DNA from: JAAZBG01 sp964390065
GTDB lineage: Bacteria; Fibrobacterota; Chitinivibrionia; Chitinivibrionales; Chitinispirillaceae
Direction: 5' to 3'
Assembly: GCA_964390065.1 (NCBI GenBank)
Contig: CAYMGX010000197.1
Coordinates: 1-5,702, forward strand
Length of the DNA: 5,702 bases
Shown in pieces: positions 1 through 5,280 of this stretch (positions are counted from its first letter, which is position 1; each line of letters begins with the position of its first letter). The translations under genes and the position numbers were made by a program. Under the pieces are notes generated by a model that had not been told where the DNA came from, ran no database searches, and saw nothing but the letters and a program-made list of their open reading frames with translations.

Positions 1-561
1 ATCCTTAAGCGGCAGACCATAACGCGCAGATACCTCACGGGCTACACCGAGAATACTGAGACAATCTCCCCTATCCGGTGTAATCTCGATTTCGATAACA
101 GCATCTTCCGGATAGTAAAGCGACAGGTCTTTCCCGATCTCAAAGCTCTCCGGATTTTCCATTATACCGCTGTTATCCTCGCTGATCCCCAGCTCTTTTG
201 CAGAACAGAGCATTCCGAACGATTCCACACCACGGAGTTTTGATTTCTTAATAATAAAATCAGGAGCGATTACAGTTCCTTCAGTTGCAAGCGAAACGAT
301 AAGACCCGGGCGGACATTTGGTGCGCCACAGACGATCTGAAGCGGTTCCCCACTTCCCGCATCTACTTTACAGACAGTAAGTTTATCTGCATTGGGATGC
401 TTCTCTGTCGCAAGTACCTTAGCAACCCTGACACCATCAGGAATTCTGAATTTCTCTATTGATGCAACCTCAAGACCCGCTCCCGTAAGAGCATCAGCAA
501 GCTCCTCGGCAGGTACATTAATATCAACGAAATCTTTAAGCCAACTGTATACGATTTTCAT
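1..561 (-). CDS. pheT: Phenylalanyl-tRNA synthetase beta subunit, N-terminal part (runs off the left edge)
   Basis: Codes for the beta subunit of the cytoplasmic alpha2-beta2 enzyme that charges tRNA-Phe. Only the first 187 codons are in the window. They read without a stop from an ATG at 561-559, beginning MKIVYSWLKDFVDI, the usual start of the family. Residues about 40-150 are the tRNA-binding OB fold: HPNADKL at 55-61, IVCGAPNV at 76-83, and KLRGVESFGMLCSAKELGIS at 108-127. ITPDRGDCLSILGVARE at 160-176 opens the B3/B4-side core; the common form is TPNRADCLS, so the Asp and Gly here are mild variants. Full-length family members are around 800 residues, so roughly three quarters lies outside the window. 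A 243-nt spacer separates it from pheS, unusually wide for this pair, so it may have its own promoter. The ribosome binding site is weak (AAGAG about 8 nt upstream). Confidence 0.97.
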   Translation of the reverse strand, partial: MKIVYSWLKDFVDINVPAEELADALTGAGLEVASIEKFRIPDGVRVAKVLATEKHPNADKLTVCKVDAGSGEPLQIVCGAPNVRPGLIVSLATEGTVIAPDFIIKKSKLRGVESFGMLCSAKELGISEDNSGIMENPESFEIGKDLSLYYPEDAVIEIEITPDRGDCLSILGVAREVSARYGLPLKD

Positions 562-587
562 ACTACAACTCTTGGATTATTATGTGT

Positions 588-593
588 ATTATA
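588..593 (-). promoter_or_regulatory. Candidate -10 box for an internal pheT promoter
   Basis: On the minus strand 593-588 reads TATAAT, a perfect -10 hexamer, about 27 nt upstream of the pheT ATG. Transcription would start near 581 and give a leader of about 20 nt. The -35 is poor: the best match, TTGAAA at 621-616, lies 22 nt away, longer than the usual 16-18. There is no TG extension. In AT-rich DNA such a hexamer can arise by chance, so this is a candidate only. The wide gap after pheS is the main reason to take it seriously. Confidence 0.35.
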
Positions 594-638
594 CCCTTTT
601 GTAAGGATACATTATTTTCAAATTAATTAGTATATTCA

Positions 639-655
639 GCCATATTTTATATGGC
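639..655. repeat. 7-bp perfect dyad GCCATAT-TTT-ATATGGC
   Basis: A perfect inverted repeat with arms at 639-645 and 649-655 around a 3-nt centre, in the pheS-pheT spacer. On the minus strand it could form a small hairpin in RNA, but no T-run follows it, so it is not a typical terminator. Its core, read on the minus strand as CATATAAAATATG, recurs exactly at 5079-5091 on the plus strand. It could be a protein-binding operator or an AT-rich coincidence. Confidence 0.5.
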
Positions 656-666
656 CTTCAACCTGA

Positions 667-691
667 TATGACTATTTATGACAAATATGAC
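667..691 (+). repeat. Three TATGAC repeats spaced about one helical turn
   Basis: TATGAC occurs at 667-672, 677-682 and 686-691, with start-to-start distances of 10 and 9 nt. On the minus strand these are GTCATA repeats lying upstream of pheT. Helical phasing is typical of arrays of binding sites for a regulator, but the motif is short and no known regulator is recognised. Confidence 0.4.
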
Positions 692-804
692 AGATTATAT
701 CTACTGTTCAACACGATAAAATAGATGTTTTTAAAACATTATCGTTGTCAACCGGCATGGCCGTTACATTTTATTAACTATTTGTAAACAGAGATCCGGT
801 AGTA

Positions 805-1824
805 TTAAAACTGCTTCAGAAAACGCATATCGTTTTCGTAGAAAAGCCGTATGTCGTCAATACCGTATTTAAGAAGAGCGATACGTTCAATGCCGATACC
901 AAATGCAAATCCGGTGTATTTTTCGCTGTCAATACCAACACTCTTAAAAACGTTAGGATGAACCATACCGGCACCAAGTACCTCAAGCCATCCGCTCTGT
1001 TTACAAATGCTGCAACCGTTACCTTTGCAAAGGAAGCACTCAACGTCAATCTCAACGCTGGGCTCAGTGAAGGGAAAAAAGCTGGGGCGAATTTTGATTT
1101 TTGTTTTCTCATCGAAAAATCTTCTCGAAAACGCAAGCAGCGTTCCCTTCAGATCTGCAAAGCTCACGTTTTCATCAACATAAAGCCCCTCAAGCTGATG
1201 AAAAAGGCAATAACTGCGTGCACTGATCTCCTCATTACGATACACACGTCCAGGCATAATCGAACGGATCGGAGGCTTCTGATTTTCCATCACACGGATC
1301 TGTACCGGTGATGTATGCGTGCGGAGCAGTTCTTTTGCAGTAACATAAAAAGTATCCTGCATATCACGTGCAGGATGATGAGGCGGTGTATTAAGCGCCT
1401 CGAAATTGTAGTAATCGGTCTCTACTTCCGGACCATACGCAACAGTAAATCCCATACTTAAGAAAATATCACGAATCTCGTTCCTGATATTCATAAGTGG
1501 ATGCAGTGAACCTGCAGCAAAGGGGAAGCCTGGGAGTGTCGGGTCAAACGAGTTGTCAACCGGGACATCACTTCCCTTTTGCGAATGTAACAGATTGAAT
1601 TTTTCCTCAATCTGCATACGAAGTTCATTTGCACCAGCACCAAACTGCTTGCGCTGATCTTCAGGAATATCCTTTACAGATTTAAGTAACTCACGGAGAA
1701 TGCCCTTTTTGCCAAGGTACTTGACACGAAAGTTTTCAGCCGATGTTTCATCGTTGACAGAAGCAAGCTCTGCTTCTGCCTCTTTACGAATCTGTTCGAG
1801 ATATTCCGGAGAACCACTACTCAT
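805..1824 (-). CDS. pheS: Phenylalanyl-tRNA synthetase alpha subunit
   Basis: The catalytic alpha subunit (339 residues, near the usual 330-350) of the class II alpha2-beta2 PheRS; it forms Phe-AMP and transfers Phe to tRNA-Phe in the cytoplasm. Residues 1-90 form the N-terminal coiled-coil that contacts tRNA. The catalytic core shows HHPARDMQDTFYV (149-161), HTSPVQIRVME (170-180), motif 2 RVYRNEE with FHQLEGL (193-199, 208-214), FFPFTEPSVEIDV (249-261), GAGMVHPNV (284-292) and motif 3 FGIGIERIALLKYGI (308-322). A four-cysteine insert at 263, 266, 271 and 274 (Cys-x2-Cys-x4-Cys-x2-Cys) looks like a zinc knuckle. As I recall, Bacteroidota-like PheS proteins have it and E. coli does not. The start is fixed by AAGGAT, 5 nt upstream of the ATG. 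That site overlaps the rplT stop codon, which suggests translational coupling. Confidence 0.98.
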   Translation of the reverse strand: MSSGSPEYLEQIRKEAEAELASVNDETSAENFRVKYLGKKGILRELLKSVKDIPEDQRKQFGAGANELRMQIEEKFNLLHSQKGSDVPVDNSFDPTLPGFPFAAGSLHPLMNIRNEIRDIFLSMGFTVAYGPEVETDYYNFEALNTPPHHPARDMQDTFYVTAKELLRTHTSPVQIRVMENQKPPIRSIMPGRVYRNEEISARSYCLFHQLEGLYVDENVSFADLKGTLLAFSRRFFDEKTKIKIRPSFFPFTEPSVEIDVECFLCKGNGCSICKQSGWLEVLGAGMVHPNVFKSVGIDSEKYTGFAFGIGIERIALLKYGIDDIRLFYENDMRFLKQF

Positions 1825-1833
1825 ACCGTATCC

Positions 1834-2181
1834 TTATGCTTTTACTGTATCAATTAACTTCTTGAATGCATCGGGTTCATGAAGAGCAATATGTGCGAGG
1901 CTCTTTCTGTCAAGCTCAATGCCTTTTACCTTAAGAAGATTGATAAATGAGTTATACTTCAGCCCGTGTTCACGAACTGCAGCATTAATACGCATAATCC
2001 ACAGAGTGCGGAAGTTGCGTTTTTTCGCGCGGCGATCGCGAAATGCATAGTTACCACTGCGGTAGGACGTATCTTTTGCAATGGTATAACAATTACCACG
2101 ACGATTGTAATAACCCTTAGTGGTCTTTAGTAATCTTTTACGCTTCGCACGTGATGCGACCCGGTTCTTCGCCCTTGGCAT
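1834..2181 (-). CDS. rplT: 50S ribosomal protein L20
   Basis: A very basic 115-residue protein of the usual L20 length. L20 binds 23S rRNA and is needed early in large-subunit assembly; in E. coli and Bacillus it also represses its own operon. The sequence begins MPRAKNRVASRAKRKRLLK. It carries the family core YAFRDRRAKKRNFRTLWIMR (45-64) followed by INAAVREHGLKY, then KVKGIELDRKSLAHIA (84-99). The tail ending DAFKKLIDTVKA resembles Bacteroidota-type L20 from memory. The start has a strong AAAGGAG site 6 nt upstream. It lies 9 nt before pheS, and its TAA stop sits inside the pheS ribosome binding site. It follows rpmI by 54 nt. No L20-binding leader could be recognised by eye. Confidence 0.98.
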   Translation of the reverse strand: MPRAKNRVASRAKRKRLLKTTKGYYNRRGNCYTIAKDTSYRSGNYAFRDRRAKKRNFRTLWIMRINAAVREHGLKYNSFINLLKVKGIELDRKSLAHIALHEPDAFKKLIDTVKA

Positions 2182-2217
2182 GACAAACTCCTTTATAAGT
2201 AATAATAATAACCAAAC

Positions 2218-2231
2218 ATTGCACAGGCAAT
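2218..2231. other. Small hairpin in the rpmI-rplT spacer
   Basis: ATTGC-ACAG-GCAAT, a 5-bp perfect stem with a 4-nt loop, lies 4 nt downstream of the rpmI stop and upstream of the rplT ribosome binding site. It is too weak and lacks a T-run to be a terminator. It might be an RNA-processing or translational element, or chance. Confidence 0.25.
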
Positions 2232-2235
2232 CTGC

Positions 2236-2430
2236 TTAAACAGCAATCATTGCACGGAACTTCTTCTCTAAACCTTTGAAAACAAGTGTACCCTGTCGCA
2301 GATGACGTTTTCTTTTTCTGGTCTTTAGAGTAGGATTGTGGCTCGTAAATGCCTTACCACGTTTAACATGACCGTTTGCAGTCATTGCAAAACGTTTTTT
2401 AGCACAGCTGCGGCTTTTCATTTTAGGCAT
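2236..2430 (-). CDS. rpmI: 50S ribosomal protein L35
   Basis: A 64-residue, lysine- and arginine-rich large-subunit protein of the exact family length. It starts MPKMKSRSCAKKRF. It has the signature AFTSHNPTLKTRKRKRHLRQ (27-46), matching the family pattern of AFTSH, then a Lys/Arg-rich segment, then RxLR. It binds 23S rRNA in the 50S subunit. The start is supported by GGGAGAT about 8 nt upstream of the ATG. It sits 36 nt after infC and 54 nt before rplT, the standard infC-rpmI-rplT arrangement, so co-transcription and control by L20 are expected from the family but not shown by the sequence. Confidence 0.98.
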   Translation of the reverse strand: MPKMKSRSCAKKRFAMTANGHVKRGKAFTSHNPTLKTRKRKRHLRQGTLVFKGLEKKFRAMIAV

Positions 2431-2466
2431 GGAAACTGATCTCCCGTTTTATATGAACATACATTT

Positions 2467-2898
2467 TTATTTTTCTGAATCGTCAGTATCAACGACATCC
2501 TCCACGAAATCGCCCTCAATGAGCTTTTTCTTTTCGTGTTCCATTTTCTTGAGAACTTCTTTAATTTTCAATTTATCAGGTACAAAAATNNNNNNNNNNN
2601 NNNNNNNNNNNNNNNNNNNNNNNNNNNNNNNNNNNNNNNNNNNNNNNNNNNNNNNNNNNNNNNNNNNNNNNNNNNNNNNNNNNNNNNNNTCCATAATACG
2701 ACAAACCGGAGGATCTGCAGTCGGCGCGATTTCAACAAGATCAAGTGACGCAGCCTCAGCTCGTGCAAGTGCATCGCTGACTGTCATTATTCCAACAGGT
2801 TCCCCGTTGTCATCAATTACCCTAATTCTCGGTGAACGGATCTCAGTATTGATCCGCGTATCATCTCTTGTTTGTTGTGGCCGAAACTTGCTGTTAAT
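2467..2898 (-). CDS. infC: Translation initiation factor IF-3 with ATT start, interrupted by an assembly gap
   Basis: IF-3 binds the 30S subunit, blocks premature 50S joining and checks the start codon. The N-terminal part reads INTEIRSPRIRVIDDNGEP (16-34) and LDLVEIAPTADPPVCRIM (52-69), the clear IF-3 N-domain. The frame has no ATG before residue 38, which is too late because the domain begins at 16. The best start is ATT at 2898-2896, 5 nt after a perfect AGGAGG at 2909-2904; a TAG stop lies in frame just above. Bases 2590-2689 are N. After the gap, IFVPDK matches the last beta strand of the C-domain (VLAPKK in E. coli). It is followed by an extra tail of about 34 residues, basic then acidic (ending VEDVVDTDDSEK). 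About 100 C-domain residues are missing, so the true protein is probably near 210 residues. It starts 16 nt after thrS. Confidence 0.93.
   Translation of the reverse strand: MNSKFRPQQTRDDTRINTEIRSPRIRVIDDNGEPVGIMTVSDALARAEAASLDLVEIAPTADPPVCRIMXXXXXXXXXXXXXXXXXXXXXXXXXXXXXXXXXXIFVPDKLKIKEVLKKMEHEKKKLIEGDFVEDVVDTDDSEK
2590..2689. other. Assembly gap of exactly 100 N inside infC
   Basis: The run is exactly 100 N, a common placeholder for a gap of unknown size. The codons on the left and right edges align to IF-3 positions about 104 residues apart in the E. coli protein, so the real missing stretch is expected to be about 300 nt. The open frame continues in the same phase across the N run, which can occur by chance. 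Confidence 0.9.
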
Positions 2899-2909
2899 AA
2901 CTTCCTCCT
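2896..2909 (-). promoter_or_regulatory. infC ribosome binding site and rare ATT start codon
   Basis: AGGAGG at 2909-2904, then 5 nt, then ATT at 2898-2896. This is the strongest Shine-Dalgarno match in the cluster, paired with a start codon that IF-3 itself discriminates against. In E. coli the AUU start of infC is the basis of IF-3 autoregulation: low IF-3 allows initiation at AUU, high IF-3 rejects it. The same control is inferred here. Confidence 0.85.
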
Positions 2910-2914
2910 AAGAT

Positions 2915-4822
2915 TTAAAGACCGTTATGACCCGGTACATTTTCACTCCTGAGTTTACTGATGAACTCATCAAGTGTGATAGAACCAAGATCACCTTTTC
3001 CATGACGACGCAGAGAAACAGCATTGCTTTCAAGCTCTTTCTCACCAATAATTGCCATATATGGAATTTTTTTAACTTCTGATTCACGAATTTTGTAATT
3101 AACTTTCTCACTGCGGTCATCAATTTCAACCCTGATCCCTGAGTCCCGCAGCTTCTCTGCAACAACCTTGCAATGATCAAGAAACCGGTCTGCTATTGGC
3201 AGTATTTTTACCTGAACCGGTGCGAGCCATAATGGAAGTGCACCACCATAATTTTCAAGCAGGATACCGATAAAACGCTCAATTGATCCAAGCAGTGCAC
3301 GATGAATCATGACCGGACGCTGCTTTGTTCCATCAGCCGCAGCATATTCGATCCCGAAACGTTCCGGCATGCTAAAATCAAGCTGAATCGTTCCACACTG
3401 CCAGCTACGTTTAATGACATCCTGAATATGAAAATCGATCTTCGGACCGTAAAATGCACCATCACCGGGATTTAACTGATACTTGATCTTTTCGCGCTCA
3501 AGAACATTTTTAAGTGCTGTTTCAGCCTTGTCCCACATCTCCAGAGAACCAATATATTTCTCAGGACGGGTCGAAAGCTCCATTTTATAATTTTCAAAAC
3601 CAAATGTTTTGTAAATTTTCATGATAAAGGCTATAACAACGGCAATCTGTTCTTCAATCTGCTCAGGCAGACAGAAAATATGCGCATCATCCTGAGTAAA
3701 CTGACGAACCCTGAAAAGCCCATGCAATGCACTTGCTTTTTCATGACGATGCACCAGACCGAACTCACACATCTTTATCGGAAATTCACGATATGAGTGA
3801 GGTGTCGAACTGTATACAAGAAGTCCGCCGGGACAGTTCATCGGCTTTACAGCATGAATCGATTCATCGATAGTCGTGAAATACATGTTTTCACGGTATT
3901 TATCCCAGTGGCCGCTTTTATGCCAGAGCTCTTCATTAAGAATAACCGGCGTTTTAACTTCCTGATATCCGGCTTTAATATGCTCTCTGCGACAATAGTC
4001 GAGTATCGTATTGTAAAGAACCATACCGTTTGCATGCCAGAAGGGAAATCCAACACCCTCCTGATGAAACGAGAACAGTTCAAGTTCTTTTCCAAGACGG
4101 CGATGATCGCGCTTTAAAGCTTCCTCAAGCATTGTCACATGCTCATCAAGCATTGACTGTTTCGGAAATGATATTCCATAAATACGCTGAAGCATCTTGT
4201 TTTTCTCACTGCCGCGCCAGTAGGCACCTGCAATGGAAAACAGCTTTATCGCTTTGACAAGACCGGTATTAGGAAGATGAGGACCGCGACAGAGATCCTT
4301 CCACTCACCTTGTGTATAAAAAGAGGGATTACCTTCAATATCAGAAAGCAATTCCACCTTGTAAATCTCTTTTTTTGATTCGAAATAAGCGCGTGCATCA
4401 GCAGCACTCATTTCACTTCTGACAACATCAATCTTACGTGATGCGACCTCTTTTGCTTTCGCCTCGATCTTTACGAGATCTTCAGGAGTAAACGGCGTTT
4501 CAACATCAAAATCATAATAGAATCCGCTGTCAATAGCTGGGCCAATTGCAAGCTTTGCTGACGGAAACAGTTCCTGAACCGCCTGAGCGAGAATATGCGA
4601 TGATGAATGCCAGAAAACCGATTTTCCATCCGGAGAATCGAAGGTGACTATTTCAACCTGATCATTTTCCTGTAATGGACGGGTTATATCAACCAGTGCG
4701 CCATTGACTTTTGCAGCAACAGCGGCTTGTGCAAGTTTAGGACTCAATGATTTTGCAAGATCAAGTGATGTTGCACCTGCATTAAGCTCTTTAACACTGC
4801 CATCCGGTAATCTGATATTCAT
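2915..4822 (-). CDS. thrS: Threonyl-tRNA synthetase
   Basis: Class II synthetase that charges tRNA-Thr, 635 residues from the chosen start, close to the E. coli 642. In order: TGS domain (1 to about 60, MNIRLPDGS); editing domain with HSSSH (72-76) and CRGPH (178-182), giving the zinc-like His72, His76, Cys178 and His182 set; catalytic core with MNCPGG (328-333), motif 2 VHRHEKASALHGLFRVRQFTQ followed by DDAHIF, and motif 3 HRALLGSIERF. The catalytic zinc ligands are Cys330, His381 and His507, matching Cys334, His385 and His511 of E. coli. The C-terminal anticodon-binding domain starts near 530 (LPLWLAPVQV). The frame extends to an ATG at 4882, but residues added there (GGGRWLVLF and onward) are not family-like; the ATG at 4822 has AGG 8 nt upstream and begins exactly at the TGS domain. 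infC follows after 16 nt. Confidence 0.98.
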   Translation of the reverse strand: MNIRLPDGSVKELNAGATSLDLAKSLSPKLAQAAVAAKVNGALVDITRPLQENDQVEIVTFDSPDGKSVFWHSSSHILAQAVQELFPSAKLAIGPAIDSGFYYDFDVETPFTPEDLVKIEAKAKEVASRKIDVVRSEMSAADARAYFESKKEIYKVELLSDIEGNPSFYTQGEWKDLCRGPHLPNTGLVKAIKLFSIAGAYWRGSEKNKMLQRIYGISFPKQSMLDEHVTMLEEALKRDHRRLGKELELFSFHQEGVGFPFWHANGMVLYNTILDYCRREHIKAGYQEVKTPVILNEELWHKSGHWDKYRENMYFTTIDESIHAVKPMNCPGGLLVYSSTPHSYREFPIKMCEFGLVHRHEKASALHGLFRVRQFTQDDAHIFCLPEQIEEQIAVVIAFIMKIYKTFGFENYKMELSTRPEKYIGSLEMWDKAETALKNVLEREKIKYQLNPGDGAFYGPKIDFHIQDVIKRSWQCGTIQLDFSMPERFGIEYAAADGTKQRPVMIHRALLGSIERFIGILLENYGGALPLWLAPVQVKILPIADRFLDHCKVVAEKLRDSGIRVEIDDRSEKVNYKIRESEVKKIPYMAIIGEKELESNAVSLRRHGKGDLGSITLDEFISKLRSENVPGHNGL

Positions 4823-4833
4823 AAGCATAACCT

Positions 4834-4846
4834 GGTACAAAGTACC
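4834..4846 (-). promoter_or_regulatory. Small hairpin just upstream of the thrS start
   Basis: On the minus strand GGTAC-TTT-GTACC forms a perfect 5-bp stem with a 3-nt loop, ending 1 nt before the AGG that probably serves as the thrS ribosome binding site. It could influence ribosome access. The E. coli thrS operator works by tRNA-Thr mimicry, but the loop here does not present a Thr anticodon, so the same mechanism cannot be claimed. Confidence 0.35.
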
Positions 4847-4864
4847 TTTTATAAATAGTACAAG

Positions 4865-4880
4865 CCACCTTCCACCCCCC
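4865..4880 (-). other. G-rich tract in the thrS leader
   Basis: On the minus (sense) strand this reads G6-T-GG-AA-GG-T-GG, which contains enough GG steps for a two-layer G-quadruplex in the leader RNA, about 40-60 nt before the thrS start. It is unusual against the AT-rich surroundings. Two-layer quadruplexes are weak, so a function is only possible. Confidence 0.3.
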
Positions 4881-4915
4881 AATATATTGAAGAAGAACGG
4901 AACGAGGCATAAAAA

Positions 4916-4989
4916 TGGGCGTTACTGGGCTCGAACCAGTGACCCCTACCATGTCAAGGTAGTACTCTAACCAACTGAGCTAAACGCCC
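4916..4989 (-). tRNA. tRNA-Val (anticodon GAC)
   Basis: A complete 74-nt cloverleaf on the minus strand. The acceptor is GGGCGTT paired with AACGCCC, with discriminator A. The D arm is GCTC/GAGT with loop AGTTGGTTA. The anticodon stem is CTACC/GGTAG with loop TTGACAT, giving GAC, which reads GUC and GUU valine codons. The variable loop is GGGTC, and the T arm is ACTGG/CCAGT with loop TTCGAGC. The 3' CCA is not encoded (the acceptor is followed by A then TTTTT), so it must be added by nucleotidyltransferase. It lies 93 nt before thrS on the same strand with no clear terminator between, so co-transcription with thrS followed by processing is plausible. Confidence 0.97.
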
Positions 4990-5046
4990 GAACATCTCTT
5001 ATTGTGATCACCCGCTACAATCGCATGATTTAAAACGAGTTGAAAA

Positions 5047-5059
5047 TTCCTGACAGGAA
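5047..5059. repeat. Operator-like palindrome TTCCTG-A-CAGGAA
   Basis: A perfect 6-bp inverted repeat around one central base. It lies between the candidate leftward start site (near 5077) and the tRNA. With one central base it would be a poor RNA hairpin but a good shape for a dimeric repressor site. No regulator is recognised. Confidence 0.4.
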
Positions 5060-5077
5060 AGTATCCACAATCAGAAG

Positions 5078-5092
5078 ACATATAAAATATGT
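5078..5092. repeat. 6-bp perfect dyad ACATAT-AAA-ATATGT overlapping the -10 box
   Basis: Arms at 5078-5083 and 5087-5092 around a 3-nt centre. It covers the candidate leftward -10 hexamer, so a protein bound here would block that promoter. The 13-nt core CATATAAAATATG (5079-5091) is identical to the core of the dyad at 639-655 when that one is read on the minus strand. Confidence 0.5.
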
Positions 5093-5112
5093 ATTCGGCA
5101 GCCTGAAGTCAA
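5084..5112 (-). promoter_or_regulatory. Candidate promoter for tRNA-Val and the thrS cluster
   Basis: On the minus strand TTGACT (5112-5107, five of six matches to the consensus), a 17-nt spacer, then TATTTT (5089-5084, four of six). Two A7 tracts on the same strand (5132-5126 and 5146-5140) lie upstream where an UP element would contact the RNA polymerase alpha subunits, as at strong stable-RNA promoters. Transcription would begin near 5077, about 88 nt before the mature tRNA. It is the best leftward promoter match I found in this region. Confidence 0.55.
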
Positions 5113-5280
5113 CCAAAAGTTGTGATTTTTTTGTGAGAGTTTTTTTGGTAGCAAGGGGCACGTAGCAGGTGGTAAGTATGAAAATCAGCATATCCAATAC
5201 TGAAGTTTTTCGGCTTTAATGATTTATGTTCTGCTACAATTCTTATCTTGATTCGAATTTTTAATCAATGATGTTCGACC

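Larger units (their letters stand above)
562..804. other. AT-rich pheS-pheT spacer, no gene seen
   Basis: Neither strand holds a convincing open frame. The spacer contains several dyads, a triple TATGAC repeat and two TATAAT hexamers on the minus strand (699-694 and 593-588). One imperfect long hairpin can be drawn at 713-745: an inner 7-bp inverted repeat, ATGTTTT/AAAACAT (725-731 and 733-739, one base between), and an outer ACGATA/TATCGT arm (713-718 and 740-745) with a 6-nt bulge. No classical GC-rich hairpin plus T-run terminator follows pheS, so read-through into pheT remains possible. I see no T-box or other known riboswitch. Confidence 0.6.

Noticed and set aside
392..604. Plus-strand 70-codon reading over the pheT start
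   Set aside because: It is antisense to the well-conserved pheT N-terminus and has no supporting signals.
2431..2466. L20-binding leader or attenuator between infC and rpmI
   Set aside because: The spacer is only 36 nt and holds just a ribosome binding site; no pseudoknot or terminator could be drawn.
2467..2787. infC starting at the ATG at 2787
   Set aside because: This would remove the conserved INTEIR segment of the IF-3 N-domain, and there is no ribosome binding site there; ATT at 2898 has AGGAGG.
2429..2911. Plus-strand open frames running through the N gap
   Set aside because: They are antisense to infC, depend on unknown bases and show no protein-like features.
3797..4257. Plus-strand and alternate-frame open readings inside thrS
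   Set aside because: They are shadows of a fully conserved synthetase gene and have no ribosome binding sites or family resemblance.
4834..4846. E. coli-style thrS operator mimicking tRNA-Thr
   Set aside because: The loop does not present a threonine anticodon in the right position, and the second arm of the operator is not seen.
4823..4882. N-terminal extension of thrS to the ATG at 4882 (or the ATG at 4828)
   Set aside because: The extra residues are not family-like, they cover the G-rich leader and hairpin, the ATG at 4828 has a ribosome site only 2 nt away, and the ATG at 4822 starts exactly at the TGS domain.
4704..4970. Plus-strand 88-codon reading over the thrS leader and tRNA-Val
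   Set aside because: It runs antisense through the tRNA gene, which explains its ARTSDPYHVK-like translation; such tRNA-derived pseudo-peptides are common annotation errors.
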